From CALAED01 sp036378315 (GTDB lineage Bacteria; Actinomycetota; Actinomycetes; Streptosporangiales; Streptosporangiaceae), in assembly GCA_036378315.1 (NCBI GenBank), contig DASUWU010000066.1:11355-75354 (forward strand): DNA of 64,000 bases, in the 5' to 3' direction. The notes under the pieces are model-generated. The model saw only the letters and a list, made by a program, of their open reading frames with translations, did not search any database and had not been told where the DNA came from. Shown piece after piece: positions 50,058 to 60,007 of this stretch; position 1 is the first letter of the stretch, and the number at the start of each line of letters is the position of its first letter. The position numbers and the translations under genes are program-made.

Positions 50058-52943
50058 TCACCCGTTGAGCGCCGCGGCGAGCGTGCGCCGCCCTTCGATG
50101 CCGAGCTTGCGGTAGACGCTCGTCAGGTGGGTCTCGACGGTCCGCTGGATGAGGAAGAGCGTCTCGGCGATCTCTTTGTTGGTCGCTCCCGCGGCGGCCA
50201 GCTCGGCGATGCGGCGTTCCTGCGCGGTGAGCGCGGCGACGCCGCTCGGCCGCCGGCGCGGACGGCGCGCACCGGCCATGGTCAGCGCCTCGCCGATCCG
50301 GCCGACCAGCGGCTCGGCCCCGCAGTCCGTCGCGATCGCGTACGCCGCGCGCAGCAGCCCGCGGGCCCCGTCGCGCTGCCGGCGGCCCAGCCTGGCCGTG
50401 CCGAGCTCGTACAGCGACCTGGCGTACTCCAGCCGGGCGGGGGAGCCGGCCAGCACGGCGACCGACTCCTCGAGCGCATCCAGATCATCGCGGATCAGCC
50501 CGACCGCGCGCAGCGCGACGCCGACCGGCCCGCTCGCGCCCCAGCCGCGGGCCAGCGCGAGCTCCTCGGTGGCCAGCCGCAGCGCCGCCGCCTCGTCGCC
50601 GAGCCGGCGCAGCACGAGCGCCGCGCTCGACCGCCATGCCCCGGCCGCCGGGTTGACCACGCCGCAGTCGACGAGCTGCCGCCCGGCCTCGAGGAAGTCG
50701 GCAAGCGCGCCCCGCTGGTCGCCGCGCAGCAGCCGGTAGCGGCCGCGGCTCTCCAGCGAGAACATCGCCCAGTACGGTGGCGGGCCGCCGCCCTCCAGCA
50801 GCCCGATGCGGCGGAACAGCCGGGCCGCCTCGGCCGGCTCGCCCCGTTCGAGATGGGCGTCGATCAGGTAGATCTCCGCGCCGTGCGGGCCGGGATCGTG
50901 GCAGAGCGCGGCGTGCACCTCCAGCGCCGCGTGCGTCTCGTCGACGACGTCGGGGAGCCGGCCGGCCAGCAGGGCCACCCAGCCGCGCAGCGCGTGGCCG
51001 TTGCCGGCGAACGTCGGCTGCCCGAGCGCGGCGCCGCGCGCGATGAGCACGTCAGCGCAGCGCAGCGCCAGGTCGAGCTCGCCGGCGCGGGTGAGGCTGA
51101 GCGCGGCGTTCTGGTAGGCGTAGAAGTCCCGCATGGCCCCCGGCGGGCCGAGCGCGAGCACCTCGCGGGCCCGCGCGACGCATTCGCGCCTGGAGCGCCC
51201 CGCGGCGGACAGCCGGTAGGCCAGGATGCCGGCGATGGCCTGGGCCGCGCCGGGACGGTCGGCCGCCCGCGCGCGGAGCCGCTCGATCCGGTGCGCGTAC
51301 GCCAGGGACGTCACCCGCGCGCTGATGCCGAGCGCCAGGATGTCGAGGTCGGCCGCGAGGCCCGTCGCTGGATCCGCCGCGAGACCGCCCGCCTGGTCCG
51401 GCGCCTGGTCCGGCGCCTGGTCCGCCGCCCGGCCGGTGGCCGCTGGGGCGTTCGCGTCGAGCCGGGCGATGGCCCTGTCCAGCACGGCGATCGCCGCCTT
51501 GGCGTCCTCGAGCTCGCACATGGCGGTCGCGAGATGCTCGGCGATGCGGGCGGCGGCAGGTGGATCGGCGGCCGACTCGAACGCCTCGGTCAGATGCCGG
51601 ACGGCGTCCGTGACGTCGGTGCGCAGCTCGGCGTGGCCCAGGTCGACGAGGATGTCCAGCCGCTCAGGGCCGTACGGCGCCTCGTCCAGCGCCCGGCGCA
51701 GCCGCGTCACCGCCACGTCGTACGCCCCGCCGTCGAGCGCCGCGCGGGCGGCGGCGCGCAGCACGGGAACCACCCACGGGTCGCCCACCGGGTCGGTGGC
51801 GAGCAGGTGCTCGACCACCAGGGCCGGCCGGGCGCCGCGGGCGTACAGCAGCCTGGCCGCCCTGGCGTGCCCGATCAGCCGTTCTGGCTCCGGAATCAGG
51901 CGCAGGACGGTGGTGCGGACGATCGGCCGGGCGAACCTCAGGCCGCGGTCGTCGCGGAGGAAGCCCGCGGCGACGAGCGCGTCGCCGGTCCCGGCGGCGG
52001 TGCGGACGTCGAGCCCGGCGAGTTCGGCCGCCAGGTCGGGAGCGGCGCCGTCGCGAACCCGGCCACCGTCCCTGGCGCCGAGGATGCCGACGGCCCTGAG
52101 CAGGCGTTCGGCGTCCGGGCAGGTACACCGCAGCCGGTCCCGCACCCAGCGCTCGACCGCCGGCAGGGGCAGGTCGGCGCCGCGCCTGGCGGTCTGCGCC
52201 GACGGGGGCAGCCCGGCCCCGGCGATGTCGGCGAGCAGGGCGGCGAGCAGGGCGGGATGGCCGCCGGTCATCCGGAGCGCGGCGGCCGTGAAGGCTCCCG
52301 CCGGCTCCGCGCCCAGCGCGCCGCGCGCGACCGCGGCGACGCCATCGGCGCCGAGCGGGCCGAGCTCGATCCGCTCGAACGGTTCGGTCAGGTCGTCGAG
52401 GTCGTCCAGATCGTCCAGGTCGTCCAGGCCGTCCGACCCATCCAGGGCGCCCTGCCCCTCGGAACCGGAGCGGGAGACGGCCAGCACCAGCGGCACGCCG
52501 GCGGACCTGCGGGCGAGGAACCCGAACCAGCGCAGCGAGGCCGGATCGCACCACCGCAGGTCGTCGACGGCGAGGAGCAGCGGCGCCCGCTCGGCGAGCC
52601 GGACGGCCCGCCGGTACAGCTCCTGCGCGGCCGCCTGGCCCGCGGCCGCGTCGCCGGCAGGGTCACCACGGGGGATCGGCGCGGCGGCCACGTCGAGCGC
52701 CCGGTGGGCCACGCCGAACGCGCGACCGCGTTCGGTCGCGCGCCCGGGTGCCCAGGCCACCCGGAAGCCGCGCGCGGCGGCCAGGCCGGCGGCGGCCCGC
52801 AGCAGGGAGGTCTTGCCGATGCCCGGCTCGCCCTCGACGACGACGTGCAGAGGTGCCCCGGCCGCGTCGAAGACCCTTTCGAACGCGGCGAGCTCACCGG
52901 TGCGGCCCGGCAACGACCGATCCACTGTGCTGTCCATCGGCAT
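50058..52943 (-). CDS. LAL-type LuxR-family ATP-binding regulator
   Basis: A 961-residue regulator. The N-terminal AAA/NTPase has Walker A EGEPGIGKTSLL and Walker B-like LLAVDDLRW, and a long TPR-like helical region fills the middle. The last 65 residues are the LuxR HTH (LTAQERRIAELAAAGATNKE ... TVETHLTSVYRKLGI). LALs often control secondary metabolism or degradation operons, but no such operon adjoins. Two coding minisatellites (51391-51426 and 52392-52427) lengthen low-complexity linkers and may vary between strains. Confidence 0.92.
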   Translation of the reverse strand: MPMDSTVDRSLPGRTGELAAFERVFDAAGAPLHVVVEGEPGIGKTSLLRAAAGLAAARGFRVAWAPGRATERGRAFGVAHRALDVAAAPIPRGDPAGDAAAGQAAAQELYRRAVRLAERAPLLLAVDDLRWCDPASLRWFGFLARRSAGVPLVLAVSRSGSEGQGALDGSDGLDDLDDLDDLDDLTEPFERIELGPLGADGVAAVARGALGAEPAGAFTAAALRMTGGHPALLAALLADIAGAGLPPSAQTARRGADLPLPAVERWVRDRLRCTCPDAERLLRAVGILGARDGGRVRDGAAPDLAAELAGLDVRTAAGTGDALVAAGFLRDDRGLRFARPIVRTTVLRLIPEPERLIGHARAARLLYARGARPALVVEHLLATDPVGDPWVVPVLRAAARAALDGGAYDVAVTRLRRALDEAPYGPERLDILVDLGHAELRTDVTDAVRHLTEAFESAADPPAAARIAEHLATAMCELEDAKAAIAVLDRAIARLDANAPAATGRAADQAPDQAPDQAGGLAADPATGLAADLDILALGISARVTSLAYAHRIERLRARAADRPGAAQAIAGILAYRLSAAGRSRRECVARAREVLALGPPGAMRDFYAYQNAALSLTRAGELDLALRCADVLIARGAALGQPTFAGNGHALRGWVALLAGRLPDVVDETHAALEVHAALCHDPGPHGAEIYLIDAHLERGEPAEAARLFRRIGLLEGGGPPPYWAMFSLESRGRYRLLRGDQRGALADFLEAGRQLVDCGVVNPAAGAWRSSAALVLRRLGDEAAALRLATEELALARGWGASGPVGVALRAVGLIRDDLDALEESVAVLAGSPARLEYARSLYELGTARLGRRQRDGARGLLRAAYAIATDCGAEPLVGRIGEALTMAGARRPRRRPSGVAALTAQERRIAELAAAGATNKEIAETLFLIQRTVETHLTSVYRKLGIEGRRTLAAALNG
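51391..51426. repeat. 12-bp coding minisatellite, three copies
   Basis: GCCTGGTCCGGC repeats three times (last copy with one change) and encodes tandem APDQ tetrapeptides in the LAL regulator. It keeps the frame, so copy number could vary without destroying the gene. Confidence 0.7.
52392..52427. repeat. 9-bp coding minisatellite, four copies
   Basis: GTCGTCCAG and close variants repeat four times and encode a run of Asp-Asp-Leu tripeptides in the LAL regulator, between the ATPase sensor region and the second half of the NTPase domain. The frame is preserved whatever the copy number. Confidence 0.7.
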
Positions 52944-53078
52944 CGGAGACCCGATTTTCCCACAGTGCGCGGACTCCTGGGCGTCATCGCGGACAGCGGC
53001 GGGCGCTTTCCGCCGCCGTTATCGTCCCTCAACCGTCCTGATCCGTGCTGAATCGTCCGAGCGCGGCCGGTGGCTCGC

Positions 53079-53912
53079 TCAGGCCGAGGTCCTCGCCACC
53101 TGGCCGCCCGGCCGGTCCTGCTCGATCAGCGGCGAGGAACTGCCCTCCAACAGCAGCTCCGCGACCAGTTCGGGGTTGTCGCCCATCGGGACGTGCCCGC
53201 AGTCGGGCAGCCAGACGAACCTGGCGCCCGGGAGCCGCTGCTGGGCCCGCACCGCCTGGGCTCGCCCGAGCAGCCGGTCGTGCGTACCCCAGGCGATCGT
53301 GACCGGCACTTTGTCGCAGGTCCCGGCGAAGGTGGTGAGGTTGCGCCCGGCGCGCAGCATCGGGATGAACGCGGGGGCCGCCCTGAGTGCCTTGGCGTCC
53401 GCGATCAGCGTCTCGACGTCGAGCTGCTCGGGGCGGCCATAGATGTGGCCGAACAGCAGCTTGCGCCGGCGCAGGTCGCGGGCGAGCAGGCGGATCAGCG
53501 GTGCCGGCGCGCCGGCGGCCAGCCACGAGGCGCGCAGCGTCGTCGTCGCGTACCACAGCTCGAGCGGGGTGAAGAACCCCGCGGGAGACAGCGCGGTGGC
53601 CGAGCTCACCAGGCAGCGGTCGGCCGCCTCGAGCGCGAACAGCCCGCCGAGCGAGTTGCCCGCGATGTGCGGCCGGCCGAGTTTGAGCTCGTCGAAGAAC
53701 TCGGCGAGGAACCGCATCGCGGCGTCCATGTCGTACTTCGTGTCAGCGGGCAGGACCGGGGAGGCGCCGAATCCCGGGAGATCGAGCGCGATCACGTCGC
53801 GATCGGCCGCGAGGAGATCGAAGACCGGTTCCCACGCCTGCCAGCGGTGGCCAATACCGTGCAACAGCACCAGAGGTGGGCCTTTGCCGCGGCGTTCGAA
53901 AACTACGTCCAC
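53079..53912 (-). CDS. alpha/beta hydrolase
   Basis: A 277-residue hydrolase with HGIGHRWQAW (oxyanion strand), nucleophile elbow GNSLGGLFA, acid in WGTHDRLLG and His in DCGHVPMG. Similar to haloperoxidase or lipid-esterase-like actinobacterial proteins. The GTG start lies six bases after TACTCT, which fits a leaderless promoter. A CRP-type palindrome is centred about 43 bases upstream of that start, the right distance for activation. It lies between the LAL regulator and the sigma factor, all on the minus strand. Confidence 0.9.
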   Translation of the reverse strand: MDVVFERRGKGPPLVLLHGIGHRWQAWEPVFDLLAADRDVIALDLPGFGASPVLPADTKYDMDAAMRFLAEFFDELKLGRPHIAGNSLGGLFALEAADRCLVSSATALSPAGFFTPLELWYATTTLRASWLAAGAPAPLIRLLARDLRRRKLLFGHIYGRPEQLDVETLIADAKALRAAPAFIPMLRAGRNLTTFAGTCDKVPVTIAWGTHDRLLGRAQAVRAQQRLPGARFVWLPDCGHVPMGDNPELVAELLLEGSSSPLIEQDRPGGQVARTSA

Positions 53913-53918
53913 ACTACG

Positions 53919-53924
53919 AGAGTA
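53919..53924 (-). promoter_or_regulatory. -10 box TACTCT for a leaderless hydrolase transcript
   Basis: On the minus strand TACTCT is followed by six bases and the GTG at 53912. There is no ribosome binding site. The CRP-like palindrome at 53949-53962 lies upstream. Confidence 0.5.
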
Positions 53925-53948
53925 AGCCTAAGTTACCCACCGGTCGTA

Positions 53949-53962
53949 GTGACGCAAGTCAC
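53949..53962. promoter_or_regulatory. CRP-type palindrome GTGAC-GCAA-GTCAC
   Basis: The second perfect match in the window to GTG-N6-GNCAC. Its centre is about 43 bases upstream of the deduced transcription start of the hydrolase gene, the class II distance for CRP activators. It lies between the hydrolase start and the stop of the sigma factor gene. Confidence 0.55.
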
Positions 53963-53984
53963 GTCCTGAGGCCAAGTACCCAGG

Positions 53985-54548
53985 TCAGCGGCCGAGATCG
54001 CCCACAGGCTCGCGCCTGTGGACCGGATCACGGTGTTCCAGGGCCCGGCGCAGCTGCGCCCGCCCCCGGTGGATGCGGCTGCGCACGGTACCCAGCTTGA
54101 CCCCGAGCGTGGCCGCGACCTCCTCGTACGTGAGCCCCTCGATGTCGCAGAGCACGACGGCCGCCCGGTACTCGGGCGACAGCGCGTCGAGGGCGTTCTG
54201 GATGTCGGCTTCGAGGTGCCGCTCGTCGAACGCGGTCGCCGGCGTCGGCTCACGGCCCTGCAGGCGGTCGGCCGCGTCCTCGGGCAGCGCGTCGAACCTG
54301 ATGCGCTGTTTGCGCCGCACCCGGTCGAGGAAGAGGTTCGTGGTGATGCGGTGGAGCCAGCCCTCGAAGGTGCCTGGCGAGTACGACGACAACGACCTGA
54401 AGACCCGGACGAACACGTCCTGGGTCAGGTCCTCGGCGTCGTGTTTGTTGCCGGTGAGCCGGTAGGCCAGCCGGAACACTCGGGCCGAATGCTCTCGGAC
54501 TATCTCCTCCCAGCTCGGTGGCGTCCACGCGACAGCGCTTGCGGTCAC
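53985..54548 (-). CDS. ECF RNA polymerase sigma factor, SigE-like
   Basis: A 187-residue ECF factor. Region 2 has FRLAYRLTGNKHDAEDLTQDVFVRV and region 4 has LSPEYRAAVVLCDIEGLTYEEVAATLG with the HTH VKLGTVRSRIHRGR. It is close to the SigE group for envelope stress in actinobacteria. No zinc-finger anti-sigma gene follows, unlike the usual sigE-rseA order; the next gene is a hydrolase on its own promoter. Confidence 0.93.
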   Translation of the reverse strand: MTASAVAWTPPSWEEIVREHSARVFRLAYRLTGNKHDAEDLTQDVFVRVFRSLSSYSPGTFEGWLHRITTNLFLDRVRRKQRIRFDALPEDAADRLQGREPTPATAFDERHLEADIQNALDALSPEYRAAVVLCDIEGLTYEEVAATLGVKLGTVRSRIHRGRAQLRRALEHRDPVHRREPVGDLGR

Positions 54549-54676
54549 CGCTACCCCTACCTACCCCGCCTGATGCGAAATCGTTACGCCTCAAGCATGC
54601 CTCTGCCCGGATAAGAGCCGTGTAAGGTGCCGGCCCGCGGCGGGGACGCGCCGGCCCACGGCGTCGTGCCCGGGAC

Positions 54677-55567
54677 TCACTTCTCCACGAACTTGATGTC
54701 CAGCAGGTCGGGCCGGAACGCGACCGTGTCGTTGTGCTGCTCGACCAGCACGGACAGCGGAACCTCCACTCCGCCGCACGACGACAGGACGACGATGTCG
54801 TCCTCCTGGCGGGTGGGGGTGTGGGCGTTCGCGTCCAACCAGTCCGCCAGGTTGCCGGTGAACTTCCCGGCGCCGACGTCCTTCAGGTAGTCGGTGGCCC
54901 GGCGGAACAGCTTCGGCAGGATGAGCTGTCCGTCCGGCCCGATCGACGACTGGTCGATCAGCCGGAACGCGGCCGTGTGGTCGGCGGCCCAGACCCCGAG
55001 GCGGTTGGCCCGCGCCTTGGCGGCGAGCGTCCGCAGGTGGGACACGTGCCGTACCGGCGTGGACGTGTAGAACGTGGGATAGGCGCTGCCCTCGGCCAGC
55101 GCCCTGGCGTTGAGCGTCTTGTCCAGCATGGCGGCGCCGACGACGTGCCAGCGGCCGTCCTCGGGCAGGTCGTCCTCCCGCGCGATCACGTACGAGATCG
55201 GCCGCCCGTGCGGGTCGGCGGCCTTGGTCAACGCGACGGCCCGCACGGCGCGGGGGCGCGCCTCGGTCACCTTGTTGCCGTCCGCGCCGTACGCCAGGTC
55301 GGCGAAGCCGATCCAGCCGAGCAGGCTGTCCCTGGCCGCGCCGCCGAGCGGCTGGGAGTCCTTGCCGTAGTGCGTTTCCGGCGTGTCGATCGCCTCGAAC
55401 CGCAGTTGTACGCTGCCGTCCCGCCCGGAGGGGCGCACCTTGTAGCCGCGCTGGATCTGGGCGAACAGCCCCGGGTCGTCCGCGACGAACCGCACCGAGT
55501 CGCCGTCGGGTTCGTACCCGATGACCACCAGTTCCCCGTGAATCGCGAGCATGCCGGGAGACGCCAT
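54677..55567 (-). CDS. staphylococcal nuclease-like protein
   Basis: A 296-residue protein with an SNase (TNase) OB-fold region near 15-180: GDSVRFVADD, RFEAIDTPETHYGKD (the substrate loop), and LNARALAEGSAYPTFYT. Arg/Glu residues at the classic catalytic places are only partly evident. The rest is helical. No signal peptide is seen, so it would be cytosolic. GAGGAG lies five to six bases before the ATG. Function might be nucleic-acid binding or cleavage. Confidence 0.8.
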   Translation of the reverse strand: MASPGMLAIHGELVVIGYEPDGDSVRFVADDPGLFAQIQRGYKVRPSGRDGSVQLRFEAIDTPETHYGKDSQPLGGAARDSLLGWIGFADLAYGADGNKVTEARPRAVRAVALTKAADPHGRPISYVIAREDDLPEDGRWHVVGAAMLDKTLNARALAEGSAYPTFYTSTPVRHVSHLRTLAAKARANRLGVWAADHTAAFRLIDQSSIGPDGQLILPKLFRRATDYLKDVGAGKFTGNLADWLDANAHTPTRQEDDIVVLSSCGGVEVPLSVLVEQHNDTVAFRPDLLDIKFVEK

Positions 55568-55787
55568 GACGAGCTCCTCATCGTCGGCAGGGCGGCCCCG
55601 TCGCCCGCCCCCGTGGTCTCCTATTCTCCGGCGAAACAGGTCAAATTATGGCAATCTGCCCGTCCGCTCGCGGCCAGAGGAGGTCAACATTCGCATGCCG
55701 CCCGGCGCCCCGCCGGGAGCGGTGTCCATGGCGTACGCGAAATGCGGTAAAAGATCGCGTCAAGCACGCGGCGGCAACCGGCGCGCC

Positions 55788-56996
<1,209 letters not shown>

Positions 56997-57166
56997 GGTG
57001 GGGGTGTTCCTTGTCCGGGCCCGCGATACGCGGGGCCCTGTGCTTGGTGGTTGCTGTGGTGTCCAGATACGGACCGATATGGAGGTGATGGAAGACGTGG
57101 GGCGGCGCCGGGGCGCGGCGCTCCTGCCCGGGATGTGGCGCACGCGGCCGGCAAGCCGAACTCGCG

Positions 57167-57295
57167 TCAGGCCAGGATGAAGGCGGAGAAGTCCGCGGCG
57201 GCCTCGCCGCCGGACTGGGAAGGCATCCTCACCGGCTCTGGCCGGGAGCTGTCGATGCCATACCCATAATACCCGACGTCAATCCGGCGGGTCAT
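57167..57295 (-). CDS. 42-residue ORF coupled to the NUDIX gene
   Basis: ATG overlaps the NUDIX stop codon (ATGA) and opens a 42-codon frame. The product starts MTRRIDVGYYGYGID, has a Ser/Pro-rich middle and ends in AADFSAFILA, with aromatic residues at both ends. Composition differs from shadow frames. Precursor-peptide-like, but I see no modifying enzyme next to it. Rho follows 170 bp downstream on the same strand. Confidence 0.5.
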   Translation of the reverse strand: MTRRIDVGYYGYGIDSSRPEPVRMPSQSGGEAAADFSAFILA

Positions 57296-57774
57296 TCCCA
57301 CGGCAGGTGCAGCGGTTCCGCCGGGATGTCGCCGCGCAGCAGCCGGGCGACCAGGTCGGCCAGCCCGACGGGGAAGACCAGCTCGGCGGTGGCACCCAGC
57401 TCGGCGGGTTCCCACCAGCGCACGTCGAGCAGGTCGCGCCGCTCGTACGGGTCCAGCCCCGACAGGTCGACGCGGTCGGTCGGCACCCGGGCGAAGAAGT
57501 ACCAGTTGACTTCGGTGTGCCGCCTGCCGTCCGCCGTCCACTCGCCGGAGTCGAAGGCGACCGCCTGCCCGACCGTGAGCTCGTGCCCCGTCTCTTCGCG
57601 CAGCTCCCGTACGGCCGCCGCGGCCGGCGTCTCACCGGCATCGATGCCGCCACCGGGCAGCAGCCACGCCCGCCGGGACCAGGGCGCCGGCAGCGGGTGC
57701 AGGAAGAGCAGCACCCGGTCGCCCGGGCCGGCCATGATCACCCGGGCGGTGTCCCGCCGGATCGGCACGTCCAC
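57292..57774 (-). CDS. NUDIX hydrolase
   Basis: A 160-residue enzyme. The NUDIX box GGGIDAGETPAAAAVRELRE-ETGH (residues 40-63) is complete, including the RExxEE-like acidic core (RELREETG). Members hydrolyse nucleoside diphosphate derivatives such as damaged dNTPs, ADP-ribose or capped RNA. The GTG start is not preceded by a strong site. Its stop overlaps the start of the 42-residue ORF. Confidence 0.92.
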   Translation of the reverse strand: MDVPIRRDTARVIMAGPGDRVLLFLHPLPAPWSRRAWLLPGGGIDAGETPAAAAVRELREETGHELTVGQAVAFDSGEWTADGRRHTEVNWYFFARVPTDRVDLSGLDPYERRDLLDVRWWEPAELGATAELVFPVGLADLVARLLRGDIPAEPLHLPWE

Positions 57775-57987
57775 GACTCGATCGATATCACTGCTTCACG
57801 GGCGCGGGAAGGGCGGGAAGTGGCAGCGCGGCAGATGACCTCTTACGGCGACGAGTATGGCGTCCATTGAGGAACGGATCTGTCCTAATAGCCCCCTACC
57901 GTGAGTCCCGTGAGCGGAGATCCGCCACAGGCGCATCAATGAGATCGCCCGCGTTACCCGACCGATCGCCTGAAAGGACTGCGTGCC

Positions 57988-58359
57988 ATGGACTGGAAGC
58001 TGGAGCTCGTGGCGATACCGGTGTCCGACCCGGACCGGGCCAAGGACTTCTACACCAGGCAGGTGGGCTTCCACCTCGACCACGACCACAAGGTCGCCGA
58101 AGACCTGCGCTTCATCCAGCTCACGCCGCCCGGGTCGGCCTGCTCGATCGCCCTGGGTACGGGCGTCACCGACGCCGAGCCCGGCTCGGTCCGCGGCCTG
58201 CAGATGGTCGTGGACGACGTGGCCGCCGCGCGCGCCCGGCTCAACGAACACGGCGTCGAAACCAGCGACGTCGAGGACTACCCCTGGGGCCTTTTCGTCT
58301 TCTTCAGCGACCCCGACGGCAACCGCTGGGCCCTCCAGCAGATGAAGCCACGGGGCTGA
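57988..58359 (+). CDS. VOC (glyoxalase/bleomycin-resistance fold) protein
   Basis: A 123-residue single-domain VOC protein. The two beta-alpha-beta-beta units are visible: ELVAIPVSDPDRAKDFYTR ... FIQLTP and GLQMVVDDVAAARARLNEHG ... FFSDPDGNRWALQQ. Metal ligands and substrate are not certain from the sequence. AAAGGA lies about nine bases before the ATG. The next gene converges on it. Confidence 0.9.
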   Translation: MDWKLELVAIPVSDPDRAKDFYTRQVGFHLDHDHKVAEDLRFIQLTPPGSACSIALGTGVTDAEPGSVRGLQMVVDDVAAARARLNEHGVETSDVEDYPWGLFVFFSDPDGNRWALQQMKPRG

Positions 58360-58385
58360 TCCGCCGCCCCGGCCGGCGGCCCCGA

Positions 58386-59867
58386 TCAGCGCGGCACGCG
58401 CACGTACGCCACCACGCCGCGCCGGCCGGGGGTGAGCCGATGCCGCTGCCATCTCCTGGCGTACGCGGGCGCCCGGCCGGTGCGGGTCAGCACCGCCGCC
58501 GGCTGGCGCACGGCCATGGCGGTGAACCGCGCCGGGGTGATGGCGCCGTTGTCCCGCCCGCTGGTCGGCACCGCCCAGCATCCGGCGTAGTACGCGATGG
58601 GGAACGAGTCGGTGCCGCTCAGCGTGCACGGCGGCCGGACGCCGAGCGCGTGCAGCCGCGCCGCGACCGCGGCGAAGCCGTGCGGGTGCGTCCCTGAGTG
58701 CCGGACCAGCACGAGCATCTGGCTGGTCACCTGGAGGACCAGCGCGCCGGCCAGCGCGCCGGTCGCGATCGGCCGCAGCCGCTTCGAGGCCGCGTGCACG
58801 ATCGCGACCGGCAGCTCGGCGGCCGGCAGCGAGAACAGGGCGTAGGCGGGGATCAGGAAGCGCGGGGCGGCGTAGCCGACCATGAACAGGTACGGCACAG
58901 CGACGCAGACGCCGCAGACCGCGGGCAGCGCCGCCCGCGCGACCTCCCCGGCCCGCGCCGCCATCCACACTCCGGCGGCCACGACGGCCGGCAGCGCGAG
59001 CCACCACACCGACAGCGCCACGTTGCCGATGCCCGGGGTGCACGGGCGGCACAGCGAAGGTCCGTTGACCGCGTGCAGCTCCATCGCGAGGCCGGCCGGC
59101 CGCCAGCCCATGCCGCCCTCGACCCGGCCGGTCTCCCGCAACCGCTGGAGCGGCCCGCCGAAGCGGACGAACGCCTCCACCACCCACGGCCCACCACCGG
59201 CCACGAGACCCGCGACGATCGCCCCGATCAGCGCCGGGCGCCGCCGGCTCCGTACGCCCAGGGCCACGGCGAGCAGCGGGAGCGCCACCCAGAACGCGTC
59301 GCCGGGCCTGGCCAGCGCGGCGAGCGCCAGGCCGGCCGCCACCCCGGCAAGCGCCCGCCGCGAGCGTTCCCCCGCATACCGCAGCGTCCACCCGGCTGCG
59401 GCGACCGCGCCGAAAGCCACGTACATGTTCGGCATCGCCCGGTTGGTGTAGAAGAGCACCACCCACAGCCCGGCGAACGCCGTCGCGGCCAGCGGTACCT
59501 GCCATCGGTCGCGGACGACGCGCAGCCACGGCCAGTAGGCGGCCACCACGCCCGCACCCGCCACCACGGCCAGGTAGACCCGCAGCGCCATGACGGAGGA
59601 GGTGAACCCCACCAGCGGAGCCACGACAAGCGGCACGCCGCGGCTGCGCGGCGCGCTGAAGAACAGCGCGGGCACCCGAGGGTTGGTCTGGCTGAGGTAC
59701 ACGGTCTCGTCCCAGCTCAGCGCGTTGTGCCGGAGCAGCGTGCAACCGATCGCCGTGACCGCGGCGCCGACGGCGACAAGCCAGACGGCTGGCCGGACCG
59801 GCGCCGCCCCCGCGGGCGCCGCCGGCCGGCTCCGTACAGCCTGTAGGGGATCACGCACAGCGCTCAT
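58386..59867 (-). CDS. polytopic membrane protein, glycosyltransferase 39/87-like
   Basis: A 493-residue membrane protein with about ten hydrophobic helices. The first periplasmic loop begins NALSWDETVYLSQTNPR, whose Asp-Glu matches the catalytic motif of dolichyl/prenyl-phosphate-sugar glycosyltransferases (GT-C fold). The C-terminal 110 residues are a soluble extracellular domain with four Cys. It may transfer sugars to wall polymers or lipids. ATG 59867 was chosen; GTG 59879 and GTG 59891 are also in frame. Confidence 0.75.
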   Translation of the reverse strand: MSAVRDPLQAVRSRPAAPAGAAPVRPAVWLVAVGAAVTAIGCTLLRHNALSWDETVYLSQTNPRVPALFFSAPRSRGVPLVVAPLVGFTSSVMALRVYLAVVAGAGVVAAYWPWLRVVRDRWQVPLAATAFAGLWVVLFYTNRAMPNMYVAFGAVAAAGWTLRYAGERSRRALAGVAAGLALAALARPGDAFWVALPLLAVALGVRSRRRPALIGAIVAGLVAGGGPWVVEAFVRFGGPLQRLRETGRVEGGMGWRPAGLAMELHAVNGPSLCRPCTPGIGNVALSVWWLALPAVVAAGVWMAARAGEVARAALPAVCGVCVAVPYLFMVGYAAPRFLIPAYALFSLPAAELPVAIVHAASKRLRPIATGALAGALVLQVTSQMLVLVRHSGTHPHGFAAVAARLHALGVRPPCTLSGTDSFPIAYYAGCWAVPTSGRDNGAITPARFTAMAVRQPAAVLTRTGRAPAYARRWQRHRLTPGRRGVVAYVRVPR

Positions 59868-60007
59868 CGGGCCGCCCACCCTTCGACGCACCGGATCCTC
59901 AAATCCGCGCCCGACACTATGCCGGGACGGGTTTGCGCGCGCTTAGCGGAACGTAAAGATCCGGGTCATGACCCGACGCGCGGGCCACGGCATCATCACG
60001 GCCGTGA

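Noticed and set aside
53913..53940. Iron box (IdeR/DmdR type) before the alpha/beta hydrolase gene
   Set aside because: Only about 11 of 19 positions fit the TTAGGTTAGGCTAACCTAA consensus; too weak.
57167..57295. FxSxx-COOH RiPP precursor identity for the 42-residue peptide
   Set aside because: The last five residues are AFILA, which does not fit F-x-S-x-x, and no radical SAM enzyme is nearby.
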